Part shown: positions 33,665 to 42,854 of the stretch, piece after piece | Numbering within the stretch: position 1 is the first letter of the stretch | Layout of the letters: every line of letters starts with the position of its first letter | The notes under the pieces: generated by a model | Database searches by the model: none | What the model saw: only the letters and a program-made list of their open reading frames with translations | What the model was told of the DNA's origin: nothing | Position numbers and translations under genes: made by a program | From: Cytospora piceicola | Lineage: Eukaryota > Ascomycota > Sordariomycetes > Diaporthales > Cytosporaceae | Length of the DNA: 64,000 nt | Direction of reading: 5' to 3' | Assembly: GCA_023375675.1 (NCBI GenBank) | Contig: JALQBC010000011.1 | Span: 992,001 to 1,056,000 of the forward strand

Positions 33665-35819
33665 ATGTCGGCCATTTCCTCTGGTAGCAAGGGGCCAGGA
33701 ACGAAGAGGATCTGGCATATGGATACCGACGAGCCAAAAGTGGAGGCAAATCCTAAGGTAAAACTCGAGGCGAAGAAGCTTACTTCCGGCATGGGCTTCA
33801 TCTTCAGAGACTTTGTACCAGCGGCCGTCATAATCCTGTACGTATTCGCCCTTGTAATCACTAATTATATACCAAGTCCTGAGGTTCTGGCAGTATTCTC
33901 ACCTTTGGAGCTATGTGGATGGTGTTTGATCTCAGCAGCATCACCGTGAACAGTATCGCAATCGATACTGACTTGCAATTGTCAGTGATAGGCCTGATCA
34001 ACAAGGTCATGGACGCCTTTGTACAGGCCTCTATCAAACATACGGCTTCTGTTGTTCTCACCGTCTGGATGGCACTCAGTGTCAAGGGTGCCAGCCTGCT
34101 CGACCTTCAGCTGAAGGAGGAGCTGACACAGCCGTGGACCTGTGTCGGGAACTTCTACAAAAGATGCTCACGGAGTGGATGGAAGGGGGTCGGCTTCAAG
34201 GGCATTCTACGGTTCTTGCTTTGTCTCACCGTGGGATTCTGCGTCCTATTCCAAGGACTCGCCGTCAATACTATCGGGATTCCCAAAGAGCGTTGGTGGC
34301 CCCCTGGCAACACTGGCGGCTATTCCTTGACAGACGAGATGCGGCAAATCATGACCGTCAACATGCCCCGGAAGGATATTCTCGGAGTTGACTGGATGAA
34401 CCATTGGAATGACGCATGGGACATGATCGGTTCCGGTCCTGCTACTTGGGACGTGGCTGCCGCACTCGTGGCTGCTTCAACATATACGTTCCTCGGCGGT
34501 ATTCCCGACACTTTTAGACAAACTATTCCAGATTGGTATGAAGTCGGAATCGAGGGGGATGGATATACCACTGGCATCAATACGGTCATACAAGGAACCA
34601 CGGTACAGACCATCTCCGTACAGAATTCTGTGGTGCAGAACACTTTCGACTACCTCAAGGCAAACGGATCGCATGATTTCCAACGCTATGCCATCGGCTG
34701 GATAGCGGTCCTTAACACCACCGTGCCGATGTTGTCAACAACCTGTTCGCCAGGCCTGCTTTATAACGTTACTTCCGATAATGTCATAGACGTAAGTCTC
34801 CAGAAAATGTGTATATGGAGAATTCCCGACTGACACCGCAGTAGGTTGATCCACCGCAGGATATCTCGCCAACAGAGTCAACGCTTAGCATCTCCATCGG
34901 AGCTGCACCGTCTCTTAACTTTACAGGTGTCACCTGCAACATGGCCCTCTCACAAAGCCTCTTCCCGGTCGGCAACTGGATAGCAAACAACGCCGGTGTC
35001 TCAGTCTCGCTCAACAACTGGGGCAGGAACAAGAACACCGTCCCGGTCGCCCTCGACCCTACACCTGGCAACCGGGCCTGCGCTCTGGCCCTCAGGGACC
35101 AGATCAACAGCATAACGCCCCGGCTAGACAGGCTCCTAGACGACGGCCTCGTGCCCAACATGGTCCGCACCGCCCGCCGCCTGGCATTCCTCAATCCCCG
35201 CTTCTCCTCGCCCACGGGAGGCGACAAGGACGACGACGACACGCTGAGCATGGCTCCCGTCTTGGCCGCCATGGCGCAGCACCTTCTCACTATAGCGGAG
35301 TGGAACACGACCACGTCGTCCGGCCCGGGCGCAACTACAGTGCCCTCCTACCCGATCCGGTGGCAGATCTACGCTTCGGGGCCGAGGGAGGCGTGGGAGT
35401 GGGCGGCCGTGGGGATACTGGCCGTTGTGCTCTCGACCGTGTTGCTGGGCGGGCTGTACGGACTGGCCGGGCGCGTCGAGCCGGGCCCGTGGCTCGAGAT
35501 GGCTGGGGCTCTGTTGCTTGCTAACCAGTCTGGCACGATGCGCAGTGCTGAGGGCAGTGTAGGGGGCGCCGCGGGCGAGAATGCTAAGCATGCCAGTTAC
35601 TATGTACGGGGTATGAAGGGAACAAACCCTGCACTGGCGTTGGTGGATGAGGCAGGACTGCAGCGCAAGGGCTACTGTAAGGATGTAGATAAGTATACGT
35701 CTTATCAGAGTGATGGGTATGTGAGAATCGAGACATGGAAAATAGACTGGCGTCCGTGGAGACGGGTGTTCGAGACAGTAAGTATGGCTTGGGCGCGCTG
35801 GACGAGGAACAAACCATAA
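33665..35819 (+). CDS. Orphan fungal membrane protein with large glycosylated loop
   Basis: Exons 33665-33837, 33894-34791 and 34845-35819; introns of 56 and 53 nt with GTACGT and GTAAGT donors; phases agree; 681 residues. I do not recognise the family. Hydrophobic segments: FVPAAVIILILTFGAMWMVF (created by the first splice), HTASVVLTVWMALSV, ILRFLLCLTVGFCVLFQGLAV and, near the C-terminus, WAAVGILAVVLSTVLLGGLYGLAG. Between the third and last segment lies a ~350-residue region with several N-glycosylation sequons (NGS, NTT, NVT, NFT, NTT), so it is probably luminal or extracellular; the ~110-residue tail would be cytosolic. The first ATG in frame is used. Many such proteins are lineage-specific in filamentous fungi. 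Confidence 0.75.
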
Positions 35820-36340
35820 AGACTAGAAGCATATGTAGTAACGACCGTATATCCTAGGAAGCAGAGTGTAGATTGTGTATACTTACCAAAGAGCTACGCC
35901 AAGTATAATGGATGCCAGGGACTATCGATGTTCTGAATTAAACTGACATGGCTTAGTTTTGGTGTTCGACTTTGCGGCAGTTGAAAGACTTCTTGGGGCC
36001 GAGGGAAGATTGAGTTAGTAATACCCATACAAAGGCTGGACTGGTACGGGACGGGCTGTCATGGAGTGAGTACAAGTTGTCTGGATGTTTCAAGGTAAGA
36101 CAGTGGGCTTCGAAGGAGCACAGGAGTGAGTAAAGAATTTCCATGCTGTAAAGGTTCAGGTATGGGAGAACCTCAAACAACTTTGGGAGTGGATTTTGGT
36201 AGTGGCTCTGGAGCTAGCTACCACCACCTCGAGGTGTTGGCCATCAGGGGCGATGGACTTCCAGAGAGTGCTCCAGCCGAGCCTGAAACAGAAACGGCTC
36301 AACCTTATAAGTGACAGCAGCCTACCCCATATCAACAAAT
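35820..36340. other. Intergenic region left of the pol III-like element
   Basis: Follows the orphan membrane-protein gene. No gene or repeat is supported; several short open frames have no domain. Confidence 0.4.
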
Positions 36341-36484
36341 CCGCATTGGCGCAATGGTTAAGTTCCCCGACCAACGTCAGGGCAATATGCGGTTCCGCTA
36401 AGGAGGAAAGCGGAAGGGGGACCACGGTTCAATTCCCGTGCTGGGCAAAAAAAAACAACAACAAATATTCTTATCTCTTTTTTT
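36341..36484 (+). ncRNA. tRNA-like / pol III-type element, possibly degenerate
   Basis: The A-box-like TGGCGCAATGGTTA lies at 36347-36360 and a perfect B-box GGTTCAATTCC at 36426-36436. Downstream, a run of seven T (36478-36484) would serve as a pol III terminator. Two strong hairpins sit between the boxes: CCGCAT (36341-36346) with ATGCGG (36387-36392), and TTCCGCT (36393-36399) with AGCGGAA (36409-36415); CACGG/CCGTG flanks the B-box. However, I cannot fold a regular tRNA: no acceptor strand pairs with CTGGGCA, the D-stem fails and the T-loop is one base too long. It may be a tRNA pseudogene, a tRNA-derived short element or another pol III RNA. Confidence 0.35.
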
Positions 36485-36691
36485 GCCCTTTTATGATCTG
36501 CTACTTGTGTACTGGCTCTCGACCCTCCCGTTTTCAGGCGTCTGAACCTCGACCTGTTTGCCATTTTGTTGTAGTGATTGATGTTGGGTACTATAGAATG
36601 AAGACCACTCTAGCACGATGTTCAGGTACCTAGGTAGCTTCGAGGAGCATGTTCAGACCACTTACTTTTCACCAACTATATTGACCCTGAT

Positions 36692-37714
36692 TCAAGTATC
36701 TATGCCCTCCCTCCTCTTCCTGCCTTGACCGAGCTCTGTCATAATCCATTCATACGTAGCCCACTGGACCGCGTTCACGATGAATGCTCGTACGCTACAG
36801 ACTGCCAAGCCCCTGAAGAAGACTCGCAGCCCGCCTTCCCTATATGCCTGTCTCGCAGTTTCCACCGCCCCAAGCCTCTCTGGTTTACGTACCAAAGGCG
36901 CCGTCTCTCCCACCACAGCCGCCGTGGCATTGGGACTATACACCTGCGCCTGAACACGCGTCTTGATCACGTCCAGCGGGAAGATAGAAACCCACGTCAC
37001 GATGCCCGCGGTGCCACCGCAGAGAAGCACCTTTGCCGCCTCACTACCAGTCACGCCGCCCCCCAGACTCCCGTCATGTCCTCCCCTGCTCTGCCAACCC
37101 TCCACCCACCGGGTCATCAGCTCATAGCTCCAGAAGTAGAACCCATACCCGATACTATCCCTCAGCGCCGTCACCGCCCCGCCAAAGTAAAAACCCCGGG
37201 TCCCACCCTCGGTGCGCCAGATCCGCTTTGCGATATCCAGGCTCGACGCTTCCGGGCTGGAGGTCAGCTGCGCCCTGCACTTGACCAGCTCCGTGGGCGT
37301 CGAGACCACCCAAGTGGCGAGGCCGCCGACCGCGCCGGCTATGAAGGTTGTCCAGAGGTTGGTGCCGGTGGTGGCCTTTGAGCCTGGGGGGTTTGCGGTT
37401 GGGAACGCCTGGTTCAGAAGGGCCTCGGTTCGGTTGTAGGAGACGAAGAGGAGCGCGTTCAGCGCGCCGTAGCCCAGGATGGGGGCTGCGGTGCCGGTGG
37501 AGAATCTGCGGAGGAGGGAGAGGGGGGTGGTGGGCGAGGCTGAATAGGGTGAGCCTGGAGGAGATGAAGCTGTGGGGAGGGCGACACTTGGTGACGTGTT
37601 GTTGATCGTGGTGCTGCTTCTCGCCTGCAGGCGGACCTTGAGGATGTCAAGAGGGTTGCCGATGATGATCCCTATGGCACCTGAGATGTAGCCAGCCCAG
37701 AAGTCGGCCGACAT
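36692..37714 (-). CDS. Mitochondrial carrier (SLC25) family protein
   Basis: Minus-strand single exon of 340 residues, started at the internal ATG at 37714 (MSADFWAGYISGAIGIIIGNPLD) because carrier proteins begin just before their first helix; an 18-residue upstream extension is unlikely. The three ~100-residue repeats each carry the carrier signature P-x-(D/E)-x-x-(K/R): NPLDILKVRLQ, TPTELVKCRAQ and FPLDVIKTRVQ, each followed by the glycine-containing second half (GFYFGGAVTALRDS; VFFRGLAVCSVRAF). It would sit in the inner mitochondrial membrane. The substrate cannot be told from what I see; general similarity is to amino-acid/carnitine-type carriers. Repeat 1 has a Ser/Pro/Thr-rich matrix loop. 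Confidence 0.88.
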   Translation of the reverse strand: MSADFWAGYISGAIGIIIGNPLDILKVRLQARSSTTINNTSPSVALPTASSPPGSPYSASPTTPLSLLRRFSTGTAAPILGYGALNALLFVSYNRTEALLNQAFPTANPPGSKATTGTNLWTTFIAGAVGGLATWVVSTPTELVKCRAQLTSSPEASSLDIAKRIWRTEGGTRGFYFGGAVTALRDSIGYGFYFWSYELMTRWVEGWQSRGGHDGSLGGGVTGSEAAKVLLCGGTAGIVTWVSIFPLDVIKTRVQAQVYSPNATAAVVGETAPLVRKPERLGAVETARQAYREGGLRVFFRGLAVCSVRAFIVNAVQWATYEWIMTELGQGRKRREGIDT

Positions 37715-38195
37715 TGTTGATTTATTATACAGATTCGCAATATAGAGCAAGTATGTATATTGAGACAATACTTTCGATTCTCAAGACACTATCACTGCCA
37801 ACCAAAGGCCCCTCTAACGTGAACAATATAGCCCAAATTCTGGCATACAAGCGATTAATGGAGAGGAAGCAAAAGCCTGTAAGGGAGACTATATAGCTAT
37901 GCGCATGTCCGCGTTGGCAAAATAAAACAACGGAGTCAATGCTTCGTATGTCCCAGGCGCCAGCCCATGAGCTTGCTAAATGGAAAGGAGGGGGTGGAGG
38001 CTTCGGGGAGCCCCAGGATGCGGATCAAAGGAACCTTGTTCTAGATTGCAACTAGGGATGACAGATCCCACACCAAATAACCTCATGAGCTCGGTCGGTT
38101 CTCGAATCAATCAATTCTTCCTTGTTTTGATAGTCGGGCCGTTGGATAGCATTATGGAAGTTGTTGCCGAGGAAAGAGAGACTCCACCTGCGATG
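37715..38195. other. Intergenic region left of the TIR element
   Basis: Promoter side of the mitochondrial carrier gene. No gene or RNA is supported. Confidence 0.45.
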
Positions 38196-38716
38196 CGCTG
38201 TTTCTTTAGAGCACCGTGTCACCCCCCCCCTGTCGACACATTTCTCTACCACACACCACACCATTTCAGCACAAGTTTCAATACATATCTACTAATATCT
38301 TCGCCACTATATAATTCTAGAACTTTAAACTTTATATATAAGGTACTCGTGCCTAAGGCTATTGTTCTATACTAAATACTTTTAATTCGAATAAGAATTA
38401 AAGGAGTTGAGTTTTTTAGATTTGTAGATGTGTGTGTAGGAATTTGATCGGACAGGGGGGGGTGACACGGTGCTTTAAAAGTGAGAATCGGCTAGGTTTT
38501 ATTAATTTTTGAGTTATATGTGTATATAAAAGGTTTGAAGATACATATTATATACTATTATGCAGCTTAAAGCTATACGGTTCTAATAAGCCTGGTTTCA
38601 CGATTATCAGAGACGTATACGTGGAGATATATCAGAAAGTAGGTTTAAGAATCTGTGGTGTATGAGAGAAACACGTTGACAGGGGGGGGGTGACACGGTG
38701 CTCTAAAGAAACAGCG
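38196..38716. mobile_element. 521-bp non-autonomous element with 39-bp perfect inverted repeats
   Basis: 38196-38234 is repeated exactly, inverted, at 38678-38716. The repeat reads CGCTGTTTCTTTAGAGCACC, then GTGTCA, nine C and TGTC. Similarity continues imperfectly for about 12 bp inward (ACACATTTCTCT against ACGTGTTTCTCT). A third copy lies inside at 38451-38478 in the orientation of the right end (GACAG(8)TGACACGGTGCTTTAAAA). The interior is A+T-rich and non-coding. This is the shape of a MITE, perhaps with one copy nested in or fused to another. TA occurs at the GAGCACC boundary in each copy, but I could not fix the target duplication. Confidence 0.7.
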
Positions 38717-39091
38717 GCAGCGGGCCTCGGCTAACGATCAACAAACACACTTGTGTATGGAAGGAGACAGGACTCCCTGATATGTAGAATATGCCAAGGT
38801 GCCTACCATTAACTTACCTTTTCAAATTAAGTATGTATTAACTATATGGATTGATGGATCATTTGTCCCGCGAAATTTCTTGGTGAAGCCACCCAACTTT
38901 CCATGTAAGAGTATCGATGCACGTGCAGATGCATGTGACCTGGCGAGGCAGACGCGTCCAGCTTATCAATCGCGCTTTCCTCCGAGTCAACAATCGAACA
39001 CGCCCATCCATCCCGTATCATCCGGTATCTTCGAGCACTATACTCTGTCGAACAGGCTGCGAAGTGCATCTTGGGATCAGACTACTGCAAG
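38717..39091. other. Upstream region of Rad54
   Basis: Promoter and leader of the Rad54 gene. A frame in phase with the coding start is open from about 38937 but contains no ATG before the split start codon. Confidence 0.45.
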
Positions 39092-41568
39092 ATGTGAGTC
39101 TCATTTCCTGATGCCTAGGCACTGTTTCCTTCCCAGTACTTATGCTTTGCAGGACGGAGGTCGCGTCGACGGCCAAGGCGGGCAAGGAGAACATTGCGCC
39201 TAGAGGCCGCTTCCCTACGCCCCAAGCCATCAACAACCTTCACAAGCCTTTCAGATGTCCCGGATCTTCCACGAGGTCAGCAACAACAGATCGTCCGGCC
39301 AGAAAAAAGAGAAGGATTGATTACAAGGGAACGGACGGAGATGCCGACCCCGACGCCGACAAGCCATACTCCAACGAGGACCGTCTCGCTCTAGCCAACC
39401 GAGATGCCAACCGTTTTCCTACCTACAAAGTCAAGGAGGCAGACAAGGTCTTTCGAAAAGCCTTCTCCGTCCCTTTCGTCAACAAGAACAGCGGTGCCTA
39501 CAATCCCAACCGACCACCACCAACATTGGGTCTCAGGCAAGGAGCCGTCTTCGTTGCCAAGCCTCTGCACGACCCGAGTGGCGAACTTGCCATTGTTCTC
39601 TACGACCCAACGATCGATGATAAGCCAAAAGACCCCGAGAAACCAAAAGATGTGGACGAAAAGGCTGCCGAGGTCGAATTGATAGACATGCCACTTGTGC
39701 ACAAGAGCCTGGCCGAGATTCTTGGTATCAAGAAGAAAGTCGAGGGGGTTCATCCACGGGTGCCGGTCGTTATCGATCCCAGGCTGGCCAAGGTCCTGCG
39801 GCCGCATCAGATCGAGGGTGTCAAGTTCATGTATCGGTGTGTCACCGGTATGATTGACGAGAAGGCCAACGGGTGTATCATGGCAGACGAAATGGGTCTT
39901 GGAAAGACGCTGCAGTGCATTGCCCTATTGTGGACACTCCTGAAGCAGTCCCCGGATGCAGGCAAGTCCACAATCCAGAAGGCTATTGTGGTCTGCCCCT
40001 CCAGTCTGGTGAAGAACTGGGCCAACGAGCTGGTCAAGTGGCTTGGGGCCGACGCCATCACACCCTTTGCCATTGATGGCAAGGCCACCAAAGAGGAGCT
40101 TACTAGGCAACTTAGGCAATGGGCGATCTCTAGTGGTCGATCCGTGACCCGACCCGTCATCATCGTCTCGTATGAGACCTTACGACTGAACGTTGAGGAG
40201 CTGAAGGACTGTAAGATTGGTCTTCTGCTTGCCGACGAAGGACACCGTCTCAAGAACGGAGACAGCCAGACGTTCACGGCCCTCAACAGCCTGAATGTAA
40301 CCAGACGTGTCATCCTCTCCGGAACACCTATTCAGAACGACCTTTCGGAGTACTTCTCGCTGATCAGTTTTGCCAACCCCGATCTCCTTGGCACGAGACT
40401 GGAGTTCCGCAAACGATTCGAGATTCCGATTCTACGAGGCCGCGATGCTGATGCTTCAGACAAGGACCGTCAGAGGGGCGATGAATGCTTGTCAGAGCTG
40501 CTCGGAATCGTCAACAAGTTCATCATTCGCAGATCCAACGACCTGCTTTCTAAGTATCTGCCATTGAAGTACGAGCACGTCGTCTTTTGCAACAACGCTC
40601 CCTTCCAAACCGATCTCTACAATTACTTCATCAAAAGCCCGGACATCCAGGCCTTGCTCCGCGGCAAGGGCAGCCAACCTCTCAAGGCGATCAACATACT
40701 CAAGAAGCTGTGCAACCACCCAGACTTGCTGGACCTCCCCGCAGACCTCCCCGGATGCGAGGAGCACTACCCCGACGGTTATGTTCCTAAAGAAGCTCGC
40801 GGCCGTGATCGCGATATCAAGCCCGCTTACAGCGGCAAGATGGCAGTCCTAGACCGCATGCTGTCGCGGATCCGTGCCGACACGACTGACAAAATCGTTC
40901 TCATCTCCAATTACACTACCACACTTGACCTCTTCGAGCGGCTCTGTCGCAACCGTGCATATCCCAGTCTGCGTCTTGACGGTACCATGAACGTCAACAA
41001 GCGGCAAAAGCTTGTGGACAAGTTCAACGACCCGAACGGAGACGAGTTTATCTTCCTGCTCTCCAGCAAGGCGGGTGGCTGCGGTATCAACCTCATTGGA
41101 GCAAACCGCCTCGTCCTCTTCGACCCAGACTGGAACCCTGCCGCCGACCAACAGGCCCTCGCTCGTGTGTGGCGTGACGGCCAGAAGAAGGATTGCTTTG
41201 TCTACCGGTTCATCGGGACTGGCACGATCGAGGAGAAGATCTTCCAGAGACAATCCCACAAGCAATCCCTCTCATCATGTGTTGTGGACGAGGCGGAGGA
41301 TGTGGAGCGACACTTCAGTCTCGACGGCCTGCGGGAGCTGTTCCAGTACCGCCCCGGCACCAGGAGTGACACGCACGACACGTTCAAGTGTAAGCGGTGC
41401 AAACCTGATGGAAAGCAGCACATCAAGGCGCCGGCGATGCTGTATGGTGATACGAGCACGTGGAATCACTTCGCGAACGAGGGGCTGAAGGGGATTCAGG
41501 ATTTGTTGCTCCGACAGGAGTGTGGCGAGAATGAGGTGTCGGCTGTTTTCCAGTACATTTCGCATTGA
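39092..41568 (+). CDS. RAD54: DNA repair translocase Rad54
   Basis: Proposed exons 39092-39093 and 39153-41568, 805 residues. The start codon is split: AT at 39092-39093, a 59-nt intron (GTGAGT...TTTGCAG), then G at 39153. This gives M-T-E-V-A-S..., and no other in-frame ATG lies upstream. A short Lys/Arg-rich N-terminus (RPARKKRRI) precedes the Snf2 core: LRPHQIEGVKFMYRCV, Walker A in DEMGLGKT (about residues 246-253), SYETLR, LLLADEGHRLKN (Walker B, about 360), LSGTPIQNDL, then the second lobe with CNHPDLL, LISNYTTTLDLFE, SSKAGGCGINLIGANRLVLFDPDWNPA and QALARVWRDGQKK. Rad54 remodels chromatin and D-loops with Rad51 in homologous recombination (mus-25 in Neurospora). A C-terminal CKRC-type Cys pair is present. 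Confidence 0.93.
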
Positions 41569-42854
41569 GTGGTCAGCCAGTTGTTTGCTTCCTCTTTTCC
41601 CCTGGTGGCGTATTATGAAGACTCGATGACGAGACGGGATGTTCAAGGTGTTGGCGCAAGATTGTGGTGTATCGCGGTTTCAACTGGCATACAAGGCATA
41701 TAAATATCGCATTGCTGGAGTTTCTTTTCTGATAGATATGAATCATGACGTCGCTCGTTTGCTGTCCTGAAACATACCCGACCACGGCAGTTAGGATACT
41801 TGCTTCATGTCAATTGCAAAGTATATTTGAATGTAGCTGTCTCTACCCGACTGCTGTCTCCCTGTCACAACACGTGATGCCGGACCGCAAAGAATATCCA
41901 CCTACTGTTGTAGTAACTAGTCACGGAGAGCTTGCATGGCTCCGGATGGCAAGGCCAATGCTGGCAACCGTATCATCGTTCGCAGAGAAGAAGTTGGGTC
42001 TGGCCCAACGTCGCCTTTTGATTTCTGAGATTGTCTCAGTGTAGGACAAAGGAGGTCAGTCGGTCGGTCGCGACACGTGAAAGGGTCGTTGATCCAACGT
42101 GGGACAGTGAGACACTGGAGTTCCAGTTACGTACGGGCTGTTTGCGGGTGACCCAACCAACTGAACTGATCAATTAATCAACCTGGGCTTCTGCTGGGCC
42201 GGAGGAGTTGGCGGGAAGGCACAGACCCAAAACCTCAACTTCTCGTTGCACAGCCTGTAATTTGCAAACTCTGGTATGTCGAATGCAATTTGACAGGGAC
42301 AGTCTTGCCCTTCAAGTATCTGCTACCAGCCTTCCTCCCGTTTGCTTTTCTTTTGTAGGGTCTTTATCATACCAGCGTTGCCTAAACTCCATCGACTCAT
42401 ACAGACCTGCGTTTCTTCCGGCCTTCCATTCCGAGATTGCCTCTTCCTCAATCGCACTCTCCGCGACCGAACCGACCGAACCTCCATTATCGCTCTCGCA
42501 CTCGCAAGACAGTACCCAGCCTCGCCTTGTCCTATCCTGCCTTGTCCCTTATCCTGCGGCTGAAGCCTCGCTTGATCTTTCAGCATTGAGCATTGAGGTT
42601 AGAGCTGGCGAGGCAAGGCGACAGCGAAAGCGCCAACACCAGCCTCATTTATTGACGAGCATCCTCTCGACGGCCAAGGAGAGCTGACCGATTCGCTTCT
42701 CGCAGGAGGATGCGACCCCTGGCCCCTCCTGGTCACTCGTTATCACGCTCATATCCGTCCTCAAAACCAAGCGCGAAGAAGATTGTATACCTAGGTATCC
42801 TGAAGGGCTGGTGATCAAGAACTCGACCTCATCAACGGTCTGGTCCAGAACAAT
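41569..42854. other. Intergenic region and leader of the Skt5-like gene
   Basis: The left part is the Rad54 3' flank. The right part, from about 42200, is a pyrimidine-rich leader with an open but domain-less frame (42208-42687). No other feature is supported. Confidence 0.45.

Noticed and set aside
36341..36446. Calling a functional tRNA
   Set aside because: A- and B-boxes are present, but acceptor and D-stem pairing fail and the T-loop is one base too long, so no isotype can be assigned.
36725..37381. 218-codon plus-strand frame across the mitochondrial carrier gene
   Set aside because: Antisense to a protein with three clear carrier signatures; no domain of its own.
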